Shown in pieces: positions 1-8,364 of a stretch of 64,000 nucleotides of DNA (the first letter of the stretch is position 1; the number at the start of each line of letters is the position of its first letter). The stretch is from DASVVT01 sp036386415 (GTDB taxonomy: Bacteria; Acidobacteriota; Blastocatellia; Pyrinomonadales; Pyrinomonadaceae). The stretch covers positions 1-64,000 of the forward strand of contig DASVVT010000094.1 of assembly GCA_036386415.1 (NCBI GenBank), in the 5' to 3' direction. A model generated the notes under the pieces. It did not search any database, had not been told where the DNA came from, and saw only the letters and a list, made by a program, of their open reading frames with translations. Position numbers and translations under genes: made by a program.

Positions 1-59
1 CCGCTTGAGCCACAACCAATTTTATTAATCCCTTTAAATTCAGGAATGGAGTTTTTTTT

Positions 60-1502
60 GTGAGACGCAATCTTTACGTTCTAGCGTTAATCCTCTCGCT
101 GCTCGCGCCGTCGTCATACGTTGCCGCGCCGCAGCAGCAGATACAACGAACATCTGCATCACATTCGGCGGGCGTTGCCACCTCCGCAGCTCCGGCGCGT
201 GCAGTACAGCAGGCGCAGCTCGTCAATCATGTGCTGGCTAATGGTCTGGAGGTGATCGTCCTCGAAGATCATTCCGTGCCGCTCGTCACGCTGGAGCTGG
301 CCGTGAAGAACGGCTCTTACACGGAGCCGCCGGAGCTGAACGGCCTCTCGCACCTTTACGAGCACATGTTCTTCAAGACCAACCGCGCGGTCGCCGACCG
401 TGAAGATTACCTGCGCTTGATCGGCCAGATGGGCATCGCCTACAACGGCTCGACGCGCGAGGAGGTCGTCAACTACTACTTCACGACGACCTCGCCCTAC
501 CTGCGCACGGCGCTTCAGTACATGAGGGATTCGGCGCTCTCCCCGCTCTTCAATGAGGGAGAGTTCGAGCGCGAGCGCCAGGTGGTCATCGGCGAGATCG
601 ACCGCAACGAGTCGAACCCCTTCTATTATCTCAATCTGGAGATGAACAACAGGCTCTTCTATAAGTACCCGAGCCGCAAGACGCCGCTCGGTAATCGCCA
701 GACGGTTTCATCTGCGACGACCGCGATGATGCGGTTGATTCAGCAGCGCTACTACGTCCCGAATAATTCGGCGCTCGTCATCACGGGCGACGCGGAGCCT
801 GCGGATGTCTTTCGCCTCGCACAGGAACTCTTCGGCGGCTGGGCACGGACAGAAGACCCGTTTGTGAAGTACCCGCTGGTCGAGCACCCGCCGCTCAAAA
901 AAAGCGAGGGCGGAATCATCAAGCAGCCCGTGCAGAACGTCATCATCGAGCTCGGCTGGCAGGGGCCGTCCATCGGCAAAGACAATGCGGCCACTTACGC
1001 GGCGGACGTTTTCTCCTTCATCCTGCGCCAGCCCAACACACGCTTTCAACGTGCGCTCGTGGATACGGGGCTCGTCACGGGCGTAGACATCAGCTATTAC
1101 ACGCAGCGCAATATCGGCCCGATCAATATCGTCGCGCAGACCACGCCCGAGAAGGCGCGCGCCGCCATTCGCGCCATCTACAACGAGGTCGCGCACTTCA
1201 ACGACCGAGACTATTTCACGGACGAGCAACTGGAAAGCGCCAAGGCGCTCCTGGAAGCAGACGACCTCTATTCGCGCGAGAAACCGAGCGACTACGCGCA
1301 CACCTTAAGCTTCTGGTGGGCTTCGACCGGACTCGACTATTTTCGCGGCTATCTGGGAAACCTGCGCCGCACCTCGCGCGCCGACATCAGTCGCTACGTG
1401 ACGACCTATATTCAAGGCCAACCGCACGTCGGACTGGTGATGATCTCTGAAGACGGACAGCGACAGGCGCAACTGAAACCGGAGGAGCTGATCGGGCAAT
1501 GA
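60..1502 (+). CDS. M16 family zinc metallopeptidase, catalytic subunit
   Basis: 480 aa, GTG start. Residues 1-23 form a signal peptide with a hydrophobic core, so the protein is probably exported to the periplasm. The inverted zinc motif HxxEH is present as HLYEH (H98, E101, H102), and the third ligand E179 lies in VVIGEIDRNE, exactly 76 residues after H102 as expected for M16 (pitrilysin/processing-peptidase) enzymes. The rest has the usual two-lobed M16 layout. The next gene overlaps by 4 nt (ATGA) and encodes a second M16 protein without the motif, so the two probably form an active/inactive heterodimer, as known for many bacterial M16 pairs. The substrate is unknown; the family degrades peptides in an enclosed chamber. 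Confidence 0.93.
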   Translation: MRRNLYVLALILSLLAPSSYVAAPQQQIQRTSASHSAGVATSAAPARAVQQAQLVNHVLANGLEVIVLEDHSVPLVTLELAVKNGSYTEPPELNGLSHLYEHMFFKTNRAVADREDYLRLIGQMGIAYNGSTREEVVNYYFTTTSPYLRTALQYMRDSALSPLFNEGEFERERQVVIGEIDRNESNPFYYLNLEMNNRLFYKYPSRKTPLGNRQTVSSATTAMMRLIQQRYYVPNNSALVITGDAEPADVFRLAQELFGGWARTEDPFVKYPLVEHPPLKKSEGGIIKQPVQNVIIELGWQGPSIGKDNAATYAADVFSFILRQPNTRFQRALVDTGLVTGVDISYYTQRNIGPINIVAQTTPEKARAAIRAIYNEVAHFNDRDYFTDEQLESAKALLEADDLYSREKPSDYAHTLSFWWASTGLDYFRGYLGNLRRTSRADISRYVTTYIQGQPHVGLVMISEDGQRQAQLKPEELIGQ

Positions 1503-3070
1503 GGAAGACAGAAGATAGTAGACAGTATTCAGTAGTCAGTAGTTGGAAAACAGAAAACATAGGATTGAGCGAAGGGGAGGTGAGATTGGACTTAACAAAT
1601 CGAATGGATGAAGCAGAAGGCGGAAGGCGGAAGGCAGCAGGTAGCATCAGAGCGAAGCTCGCTCACTACTGTCTACTATCTACTGTCTACTGTCTACTGC
1701 TTTTCGTCTTCTGCCTTCCGGCGTCAGGTCAAGGGCAGGGTACGCAGCCACGTCAACAGCAGCAACCTGCTGCGCCTTCGCTGGCCTCTATCCAGAACAT
1801 CGAAGCGACGCAGGCCGCGCTCGTCACAGAGTTTGATGTCAACGGCCTGAAGGTGCTCGTCAAGCGTCGTGAAGGCAGCCAGACGGTGGCCGCAGGGCTG
1901 TTCCTGCGCGGCGGGTCGCGCAACATCAATGCGTCTAACGCTGGCATAGAATCGTTCATGCTTTCGGCTTCGACCGAGGCGAGCGTCAGTTTTCCGCGTG
2001 AGCGTATGCGCGCGGAGCTGGCGCGCATGGGAACTGTCATCGACTCCGGCGTCAATTACGACTACTCGGCGCTCACCTTCAGATCGACGCGCCCCAACTT
2101 CGACCGCTCGTGGGAGATTTTCACGGACGTGGCGTTGCACCCGCTCTTCGCTCGCCAGGACGTTCAACTTGTCCAGAGTCGTCTGGTCGCCTCTTTGCGT
2201 GATGATACTGACGACCCGGACACATATCTACAGCGCCTGCAAGAGCGCGTCGCCTACGCCGGACATCCTTATATCAACCGCCCGCAGGGCACTGCCGAGA
2301 TTGTTGGACGCCTGACGGTGGAAGACCTGCGCCGCTACCACCGGAAGATGATGCAGACCTCGCGCCTGCTGCTCGTCATCGTCGGCGACCTCGACCCGCA
2401 GCAGTTGCGCAGCCGCATTGCCGCCTCGTTCGGCAAATTGCCGCGCGGCACTTACCGGCAGGAACCCGTGCCGCAACTCGTCTTCGGCGCGTCAACTGTA
2501 GATGTCACGCAGCGCACTCTTCCGACCAACTACGTGCAGGGGCTGTTCACCGCCCCGCCCCTGACATCGCCCGACATCTACCCGATGCAGATTGCCTCAG
2601 CGATCCTGCGTGACCGCATCAACGAGGAGGTGCGAAATCGTCGCAACCTCTCGTATGCGCCTTTCGCGTTTCTTGGCAGCCAGGGAGCCAACACCGGCGG
2701 CATCTACGTGTCGGCTGTCGATGCGAGCTACGCCGTCAGCGTCATGCTCGGCGAGATCGTGCGTCTCCAGCAGGAGCAGATCGAAACGGAGGATATTACG
2801 GGCGTCGTCTCGCAGTACCTGACCGGCTATTACCTGGATCAGGAGACGAACACCGCGCAGGCCGGTGAGCTTGCGCGCTATGAGTTAATCGGCGGCGGCT
2901 GGCGAAACTCCATCAACTTCCTGGAGCGCCTGCGCGCCGTCAAACCCGCAGACGTGCAACGCGTCGCCAAGGCCTACATACGCCACATACGCTTCGTCGT
3001 CTTGGGCGATCCGGCGCGCGTCGACAAAAACGTCTTCCTGAGTCAACTGGGCGAGCAGAAAAGTTTTTAA
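1499..3070 (+). CDS. M16 family peptidase-like protein, non-catalytic partner
   Basis: 523 aa from the ATG that overlaps the upstream stop (ATGA). An internal ATG at 1604 also gives a sensible signal peptide and may be the real start. The M16 fold follows from about residue 100, but the position of HxxEH reads NAGIESF, so the zinc site is missing; this is typical of the partner subunit in bacterial M16 heterodimers. Oddity: about the first 75 codons lie inside an intergenic-type palindromic repeat (1503-1722), and the hydrophobic core (YCLLSTV then YCLLLFVFCLPASG) is encoded by tandem CTACTGT heptamers. Mature sequence begins near GQGQGTQP. Function inferred: structural or substrate-binding partner of the upstream enzyme. 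Confidence 0.88.
   Translation: MRKTEDSRQYSVVSSWKTENIGLSEGEVRLDLTNRMDEAEGGRRKAAGSIRAKLAHYCLLSTVYCLLLFVFCLPASGQGQGTQPRQQQQPAAPSLASIQNIEATQAALVTEFDVNGLKVLVKRREGSQTVAAGLFLRGGSRNINASNAGIESFMLSASTEASVSFPRERMRAELARMGTVIDSGVNYDYSALTFRSTRPNFDRSWEIFTDVALHPLFARQDVQLVQSRLVASLRDDTDDPDTYLQRLQERVAYAGHPYINRPQGTAEIVGRLTVEDLRRYHRKMMQTSRLLLVIVGDLDPQQLRSRIAASFGKLPRGTYRQEPVPQLVFGASTVDVTQRTLPTNYVQGLFTAPPLTSPDIYPMQIASAILRDRINEEVRNRRNLSYAPFAFLGSQGANTGGIYVSAVDASYAVSVMLGEIVRLQQEQIETEDITGVVSQYLTGYYLDQETNTAQAGELARYELIGGGWRNSINFLERLRAVKPADVQRVAKAYIRHIRFVVLGDPARVDKNVFLSQLGEQKSF
1503..1722. repeat. CAGTAGN heptamer palindrome inside the M16 gene
   Basis: The left arm (1503-1558) carries AGTAGAC/AGTAGTC units and the right arm (1663-1722) carries CTACTGT/CTACTAT units. 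It is the same family as the copies near 23.6, 29.7, 32.2, 37.5, 44.0 and 48.1 kb. Here it is in frame and forms the N-terminal region of the second M16 protein. Confidence 0.85.
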
Positions 3071-3109
3071 GCCCGGTAAAATGCTCTCGCGCCGTCAGAC
3101 GGCGAATGA

Positions 3110-3141
3110 CAAAGCCCGGCAACTTCCAGCGCCGGGCTTTG
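3110..3141 (+). terminator. Terminator after the M16 pair
   Basis: Perfect 11-bp stem: CAAAGCCCGGC at 3110-3120 and GCCGGGCTTTG at 3131-3141, with a 10-nt loop. The T-run downstream is short and delayed (CTTTTC near 3149). It lies 40 nt after the stop codon and before the convergent minus-strand genes. Confidence 0.7.
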
Positions 3142-3176
3142 ATCTGACCCTTTTCACAGAAGCCGATACTGTTTAA

Positions 3177-3398
3177 TCATTGACTTCGCTTGCGCTTTGC
3201 TCGCACCGGCTTATCGTAGGCATCCATCTCGTTGGTTTTAATGATGCGATATACCTTACCGCCTCTCTTGATCTGCTTTACGCCGATAATAGAATCCGGC
3301 GCAGGCATGCCCGTCCGCAACGGGTTTAAGGGCGGGCTCACCTGAGCATCATTTGGCGGAGGAGTCCTGGCTCTCTTTTTGCCTGATGATCGCGTCAT
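3177..3398 (-). CDS. Small basic protein with GMPAxDSI / YRIIKTNE motifs
   Basis: 73 aa. The ATG at 3396-3398 is preferred over an upstream in-frame start because GAGGGAGA lies just before it. The N-terminus is basic (MTRSSGKKRAR) and the C-terminus ends KPVRAKRKRSQ. Residues 24-43 (LNPLRTGMPAPDSIIGVKQI) and 50-61 (YRIIKTNEMDAY) nearly repeat residues 29-48 and 71-82 of the upstream 288-aa protein, which ends 35 nt before this start, so the two are paralogues in one operon. No signal peptide or known domain. It may be a short form carrying only the shared recognition segment. Function unknown. Confidence 0.75.
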   Translation of the reverse strand: MTRSSGKKRARTPPPNDAQVSPPLNPLRTGMPAPDSIIGVKQIKRGGKVYRIIKTNEMDAYDKPVRAKRKRSQ

Positions 3399-3433
3399 AT
3401 CATTTCTCCCTCTTCGGATGCGCTGCTGCCGCC

Positions 3434-4300
3434 TCATGGATTGAACACTATCTTGGTGATCGGGTGAACCTCAAATATCGTCGGCATGCGACTCTTTAAG
3501 CTCTTCGGGCCTGGTCTCTGACCGGAGCTATGGCTCATGTCAAAGAACAATGAGCCCTCGACTCGCACCGGAATAGGGGGGTCGTAAAAATCATATCTCG
3601 TCCCCGGCAGGTCATCACCGAAGAATGCCTTAAAAGCGTCGCGCGCGGCCTTTAGCTTCTCAAAAGATGCGCTGTTCGATGGCGGCAAACCGGATAGCTC
3701 CATCGTCATGTACATCTCCGGGGTAAGGCTCGGGTCACGGCCTAAGATGAGATGGAAATCGTTATCATCCTCCCTGCTTGCGGCATACAAAAATACGTTG
3801 ACCCGCACGTTCCGCTTCTCCTCCTTCACACGATTTGACGTCGGAGTAGTCTTTATCTTCGGCACATGAGCAATCATGTCGCTATCGGCGGGGAGGGATT
3901 TGATGAGAGTTTTCAAGTCTGAAAACTTCTTGACGGGGGCATCGGCGATAGATAATTTAGCGGCCTTGCGCGCCTTGCCTGTGTACTTATCACTTTCAGG
4001 AGCGGCGGCGGCGAAAGTCGTAGCCAGCGTTTCCTGCTGCGTCGCACCCTGCTCATAAGCATCCACTTCATTGGTTTTGATGATGCGGTAAGTAGCAGCC
4101 CTGGCTGCTGCCGGTGCGCCCGCCGCTTTTGAAAGGGCCATTGCTGCCGGCATGGTCAAAGGCTTCACGTCGAGAATAGAATCCAGCGCAGGCATGCCTG
4201 CTCGCATGGGGTTCAGGGTCGAGCTGATCGAGGCAATGCTCGGTGAGACATTCGCAGCCCTCTTTTTAGCGCCCCTCTTTTTACTTGATGATCGCGGCAC
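3434..4300 (-). CDS. Unknown protein with shared N-terminal motif and C-terminal EVHPIT-type domain
   Basis: 288 aa, GTG start with GAAAGGAG about 10 nt upstream. Basic N-terminus (SSSKKRGAKKR), then the segment LNPMRAGMPALDSILDV and YRIIKTNEVDAYE shared with the 73-aa neighbour, an Ala-rich stretch between them, and a C-terminal domain of about 120 residues. That domain contains DFHLILGRDP, a GSLFFD strand and the ending FEVHPITKIVF. This arrangement resembles a widespread family of bacterial proteins of unknown function that end in ...FD..HGQ...ELHPVL; the resemblance is by eye only. No signal peptide. It lies beside the subtilisin island, whose protease also has a Ser/Lys tail. Function unknown. 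Confidence 0.78.
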   Translation of the reverse strand: MPRSSSKKRGAKKRAANVSPSIASISSTLNPMRAGMPALDSILDVKPLTMPAAMALSKAAGAPAAARAATYRIIKTNEVDAYEQGATQQETLATTFAAAAPESDKYTGKARKAAKLSIADAPVKKFSDLKTLIKSLPADSDMIAHVPKIKTTPTSNRVKEEKRNVRVNVFLYAASREDDNDFHLILGRDPSLTPEMYMTMELSGLPPSNSASFEKLKAARDAFKAFFGDDLPGTRYDFYDPPIPVRVEGSLFFDMSHSSGQRPGPKSLKSRMPTIFEVHPITKIVFNP

Positions 4301-4748
4301 GGTGGTTCTGCTCCTTTCAAGTCAGGCTCATGGTTGTAAGGTTTCGCTTATACAAAGAACAAATCAAGCCACTTTGAAAACTGTCAATCAAGGTCGGGCA
4401 TATTATGAAGAGTCGGCGACCTCACTATATTACATCACAGACTACATTTTCAAAGCCGCCAAGTATATGGAAGACGTGCGGCGTTCATGCGGAAAGTAGA
4501 ATCGAGAGGCGACGCGCTGTGTCGAGTGGATAGTTCCGGCAGTTCCCGTACGCTTGAGGGCAGCCGGATGGGATCGCCGCCTAAACGAAATATGCTCGGA
4601 GAAGTTTCGCGCCTTAAAAAATGGTTTTGGCAGCGCGATCTCCTCAAGGAGAACGAGTTTGTTCGGTCGCTCGCCGGCCTAAAAACTGATGGACAAATCT
4701 TTAGTAAGATAATACATTAGCTCTCGCCACCGCCAAACTGTTTTCATC
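4301..4748. other. Gene-poor stretch between the motif-protein operon and the inhibitor-like gene
   Basis: About 450 nt without a convincing gene, AT-richer than its surroundings. A 77-codon open frame at 4487-4720 has no ribosome-binding site, no recognisable domain and poor codon pattern. The left edge must hold the promoter of the minus-strand operon that starts at 4300. Confidence 0.5.
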
Positions 4749-5006
4749 TCAAGTCCTGGCGGGAGAGATTTTCACGTCGGGGAAAAGCTGAACTCCCTCG
4801 ATTCGCTCGGCTTTAGACTTTGCTTCGTCGGTCGCGCTTCCCCGCAGCACATAACGTCCAAGTTTGGGATTGACGCACACCGGCTTGTATGAAGTGTCCA
4901 CTTCAACACCAGCGGATTTGAGTAAAGATTGCGCCGCTTCGAGATCAGCTTTCACCTTCGGGAGCTCAATCTGAATCATAAAGCGGTCGGCAGATTTATC
5001 TTTCAT
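4749..5006 (-). CDS. Small protein, possible propeptide/I9-like protease inhibitor
   Basis: 85 aa from the ATG at 5004-5006; an upstream TTG at 5073-5075 would add 23 residues. The sequence alternates beta strand and helix (MIQIELP, then a helix of about 17 residues ending AAQSLLKSAGVEVD, then PKLGRYVLRGSATDEAKSKAE, then GVQLFPDVKISP). This is the compact pattern of subtilisin propeptide-like (inhibitor I9) domains. It is divergent from the S8 protease 110 nt away. A free-standing inhibitor or chaperone for that protease is a reasonable inference, not shown. No signal peptide. Confidence 0.6.
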   Translation of the reverse strand: MKDKSADRFMIQIELPKVKADLEAAQSLLKSAGVEVDTSYKPVCVNPKLGRYVLRGSATDEAKSKAERIEGVQLFPDVKISPART

Positions 5007-5115
5007 AAGTAAAGCTATTTTAAGACACCCGTCAGCCTTGTAGCAAATTGGAGACGCACCATTGACTTCGTTCAAGCACGACCGTCTTTCAACGGAGATG
5101 CGAGGAGAGCCTTAG

Positions 5116-6573
5116 ATGATACGGAAAATCGTTTTGACACGCGGCCACGAATGGCTTCGCGACGGTTGGACGACAAGATCATTCGCTCCGGCAGGCGCTG
5201 GATTGGAGAGTAGCATTAAGACTACGGGGATGAACTACGACGAAAGCTACCACCCCGTCAGGGTGCCCGGAGAATCCGCCTTGAAACTTACTCAACCGGC
5301 GGCCCTCGGTTTTAACTATAGCGCGCTGTCCGACACAACAAAACCCGCCGCGTACAGCATGCGCGCGGTGTTTGACGACGAAGACGCGGTCGAGCGGTTG
5401 AAGGTCGACCGCGCGGATGAGGTGATAGGGGTCTACGCCGACCTGATGATCGCGCCGTGCCCGACCTACTGTGGCGGCAGCGCGGTCGGCACGAGTAAGA
5501 AGGTGGCTTCGGCGATGGGCGTGAGCGCGTTGCGCAAAGCGGGACTGACGGGAAAGAATGTGCGTGTGGCTATCGTCGATACCGGCATTGATGGATCAAA
5601 GGTTAAAGTTGCCGGGGGGTGGGGGCCTGTGCTCGGTTTTGAGCCGGGCACAACTGAAGCTGTTTTTAACTCCAACGCGGCTCACGGCACGATGTGCGCC
5701 TTCGACGTGCGCATCTCCGCGCCCGACGCGCGCATCCTCGACTACGCTCTGTTGCAATCGGAGGGGCCGGGGTGGAGCGCCTTCCTTTCCGATGCGATCA
5801 CGGCGTTTGGCAACTTAATTGATCTGATCGTAAATGAGCCGGGGCCACTCGTGGTGAACAATAGTTGGGCGCTCTTTAACCGCGAAGATGACGAGCCTAT
5901 CGGTTCGTCAGGTAACTACAGCGCCAATCCAGATCATCCGTTCAACCAGATCGTCGGGACGCTGGTGGGGGCTGGTGCGGATGTTTGCTTTGCGGCAGGC
6001 AATTGCGGCGCGCAGTGCCCGGATGGGCGTTGTGGAGCTAATGATAAAGGCCCCGGCGCAAGCATTCACGGTGCCAACTCGCACCCGGATGTCATCACAG
6101 TGGCGGCGGTGACGGTGGACAAACGCAGGTTAGGCTATTCATCGCAGGGGCCGGGCGGACTACACAAGCGTAAACCCGACCTCGCCGGATACAGCCATTT
6201 CGCCGGGTCAGGCGTTTATGACGCTGATGGTGGTACGTCAGCCGCCTCGCCGGTGGTCGCCGGAGTGGTGGCGGCACTGCGCCAAAAGGTTAGCGTTAAA
6301 AAACGCTCGCCCGCTTCGATGAAGGCGCTGCTGCAACGTAGCGCGAAGGATTTGGAGGGAGATTTGTGGGACTATGATCTGGGCTACGGCATCATTGATG
6401 CGGCGGCGGCGATCAAGTCCTTAAAGCTGACGGCGACGACGAAAACTTCTGCCAAGTACGGTCAGAAGTCCTCTAAGAAGAGTTCCAAAAAGTCATCTAA
6501 GAAGTCTTCGGCTAAGACCAGTAAGAAATCTTCTAAAAAGTCTGGTAAAAAGTCTTCTAAGAAAACCGGTTAG
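5116..6573 (+). CDS. Subtilisin-family (S8) serine protease with Ser/Lys-rich tail
   Basis: 485 aa, ATG preceded by GAGGAGAG. All catalytic residues are visible: D155 in VAIVDTGIDG, H190 in AAHGTMCAF, oxyanion N296 in FAAGNCG and S375 in GGTSAASPVVAG. Residues about 75-115 (YSMRAVFDDEDAVERLKVDR..) look like a propeptide-type domain. No signal peptide is seen, so it may act in the cytoplasm or leave by another route. Several Cys residues cluster at 115-119 and 291-306. The last 45 residues are almost only K and S (KKSSKKSS repeats), like histone-H1-type tails that bind nucleic acid or polyanions. The divergent small gene upstream may be its inhibitor. Confidence 0.93.
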   Translation: MIRKIVLTRGHEWLRDGWTTRSFAPAGAGLESSIKTTGMNYDESYHPVRVPGESALKLTQPAALGFNYSALSDTTKPAAYSMRAVFDDEDAVERLKVDRADEVIGVYADLMIAPCPTYCGGSAVGTSKKVASAMGVSALRKAGLTGKNVRVAIVDTGIDGSKVKVAGGWGPVLGFEPGTTEAVFNSNAAHGTMCAFDVRISAPDARILDYALLQSEGPGWSAFLSDAITAFGNLIDLIVNEPGPLVVNNSWALFNREDDEPIGSSGNYSANPDHPFNQIVGTLVGAGADVCFAAGNCGAQCPDGRCGANDKGPGASIHGANSHPDVITVAAVTVDKRRLGYSSQGPGGLHKRKPDLAGYSHFAGSGVYDADGGTSAASPVVAGVVAALRQKVSVKKRSPASMKALLQRSAKDLEGDLWDYDLGYGIIDAAAAIKSLKLTATTKTSAKYGQKSSKKSSKKSSKKSSAKTSKKSSKKSGKKSSKKTG

Positions 6574-6582
6574 CGTAGTGAA

Positions 6583-6636
6583 CACCCTCCCTGGCGGTCT
6601 GGGGTTGCCGCCGTGAGCGACGAGTCAGGGAGGGTG
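6583..6636 (+). terminator. Hairpin after the S8 protease
   Basis: CACCCTCCCTG (6583-6593) pairs perfectly with CAGGGAGGGTG (6626-6636), with an inner GGCGG/CCGCC stem. There is no T-run, so it is a stable hairpin or factor-dependent end rather than a clear intrinsic terminator. Confidence 0.5.
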
Positions 6637-6787
6637 CAGTGACTTGCACACACAGCACCAAGAGCCGTGTGGGCACAACCTTCTCTATTCAGTGTGCGCA
6701 GGATGTCAGAGAGAAGGTGAGAACCGTCTCTCACCTATGCCAGGCGCCTGCCACAAGTCGCCGATAGATGTAGCCTCGCTCGCTTGT

Positions 6788-7942
6788 TTATCTTTTAATC
6801 TCACCGATCAGCTTGCGGTATAGCTCCGTATCGAGGGGTTGAAGCAGGCAGCTCTGCGCGACCGCCGACATGCGGTCGCCGATCTCCAGGTAGGTCATGC
6901 CGAGATTATAGTAGGCTTCGGCGAGGCGTGGTTGCAGCCGCGCGGCCTCTTTGTAAGCGGAGATGGCCTCATCGAATCTTTCGGCGTAATAGTAGGCATC
7001 GCCCAGCTTGTTGTATGCCTCGGCGGATGCGGGGCGCAGGAGCAACGCCTTCTGGTAGGCGCGTATGGCGTCATTGTTCTTACCCTGTTTGACCTTACAA
7101 TAGCCGACCTGAATCCAAGCTTCGGCGCGCGCCGGGTTCTTATTAACCGCGTTCTCGAAATAGCCCAGGGCGCTATCGTAGTTTCCCAGCCAGAGCGAAT
7201 TCAGCCCGTTGCGATACCACCACTCGGCGAGCGCTTCACTCTGCACGCCGCTCTTGTTCCTCGCCGCCATGTCGTCGAAGGTCGAAAGCTTGCCGGGCTG
7301 CAACTCCATCACGCGCGAAGCGGAGAGCGCCAGGTTGATGTTCTGGCCGTTGACGATCTTCATCGTCACGACGCCGACGACCTGCCCCTGCATATTGAAG
7401 AGCGGGCTGCCGCTGTTGCCATGCGAAATGGGAGCCGTGATCTGTATGATCTTGCCCAGGCTCGGCACCTCGCGCACCGCCGAGACGATTCCGTCAGAGA
7501 TGGAGCCTTCGAGGCGGAGTGGATTTCCGATCACGAAGATGCTCTCGCCCTCTTCCGGGATGGTCGACGATAGATCGAGGGAGCGTGCGCGATCCTGTGG
7601 CACGTTGAGACTCAGGATGGCGAGGTCGCCCTCCTCGTCTATGTCCAACATTCCCTGGACGGGATATATCTTTCCCTTGCCGTCAAAGGTGCGCACCTCC
7701 GCGTGATGTGCGCCGTCAATGACGTGCAGGTTGGTGACAACCTGACCGGGGCGTATAAAAAAACCGCTGCCGCTCGTCAGCGCCTCATTCTTGGCGTTAT
7801 AGGTGACGACGGCGACGACCGAAGGCTTGACGCGACGAATCAGATCGGGGAGTGTCTCTGGTTTAGCTTGCTGAGCCTGGGCGGTGGCTGAAAATACGAT
7901 GAGCGACAGGAGCGCGAGCAATTGGGGGAGCTTGCGTTTCAT
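6788..7942 (-). CDS. Trypsin-like (HtrA/S1C) serine protease with TPR repeats
   Basis: 384 aa. Signal peptide at residues 1-23 (cleavage near AQAQQ). The chymotrypsin-like domain carries H73 in VTNLHVIDGA, D106 in EEGDLAIL and S177 in SHGNSGSPLF, so it should be active. There is no PDZ domain; from about residue 240 to the end come three to four TPR units (NGLNSLWLGNYDSALGYF, AWIQVGYCKVKQGKNNDA, AYNKLGDAYYYAERFDEA, AYYNLGMTYLEIGDRMSA). The TPRs probably replace the PDZ as partner- or substrate-binding module. Expected role: periplasmic protein quality control. It is transcribed alone, convergent with the S8 gene. Confidence 0.92.
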   Translation of the reverse strand: MKRKLPQLLALLSLIVFSATAQAQQAKPETLPDLIRRVKPSVVAVVTYNAKNEALTSGSGFFIRPGQVVTNLHVIDGAHHAEVRTFDGKGKIYPVQGMLDIDEEGDLAILSLNVPQDRARSLDLSSTIPEEGESIFVIGNPLRLEGSISDGIVSAVREVPSLGKIIQITAPISHGNSGSPLFNMQGQVVGVVTMKIVNGQNINLALSASRVMELQPGKLSTFDDMAARNKSGVQSEALAEWWYRNGLNSLWLGNYDSALGYFENAVNKNPARAEAWIQVGYCKVKQGKNNDAIRAYQKALLLRPASAEAYNKLGDAYYYAERFDEAISAYKEAARLQPRLAEAYYNLGMTYLEIGDRMSAVAQSCLLQPLDTELYRKLIGEIKR

Positions 7943-8072
7943 GGGCTTAGATCCATTGTGTGTTGCGGGCGTGTTTATGCGCCCGTCGAGAGAGAGATTT
8001 AGCGGGGGCTAAAATTTCTCCTCTTTGTCCTTGGGAATCGGCGCGGGCTCGCGTCGAAGTTACATGCGGGTT

Positions 8073-8210
8073 TAGTGGAGCCAACAGGGACTCGAACCCG
8101 TCTGTTGTCCGGGCAGAAGGCGAATGGGGCGTGGGCAGGGCCGGGGATCAAACCTCCCGAAGCCTTCGCCATCGGCTAAGAGAACTATACCACTCCTCGA
8201 CTGGAGAATT
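8073..8210 (-). other. tRNA-like vestige (two T-arm-like words)
   Basis: On the minus strand a T-arm-like block, GGGTTCGAGTCCC followed by TGTTGGCTCCA, lies about 60 nt downstream of another (GGTTTGATCCCC), with a D-arm-like GAGTGGTATAGTTCTC further upstream. I could not fold a full cloverleaf with matching acceptor strands (no GGAGCCA partner), so this may be a decayed tRNA or a fortuitous match. Confidence 0.25.
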
Positions 8211-8269
8211 ACAACTATTTTTTCGTAATTTGCAATTGAATCGTGCCCCTGCGCTCCGCTCAATTATAT

Positions 8270-8363
8270 AAAAAAAGAGGCTGCCTTCATTGGAAAGCAG
8301 CCGAGCCTCTTAACTAATACCAATTCGAGGCGAATGCAAAACGCTCTCTCTTCTGAAGAGCGC
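8270..8363 (-). terminator. Two terminator hairpins for the Thr-rich gene
   Basis: Just after the stop codon (plus 8341-8363) a GCTCT/AGAGC hairpin is followed on the minus strand by GTTTT. A second hairpin (plus 8279-8303, GGCTGC/GCAGCC) is followed on the minus strand by CTC and a run of seven T. Together they form a strong intrinsic end of transcription. Confidence 0.65.
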
Positions 8364-8364
8364 G

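Noticed and set aside
4487..4720. 77-codon open frame in the gap before the inhibitor-like gene
   Set aside because: No ribosome-binding site, no family resemblance, and poor codon use; treated as intergenic.
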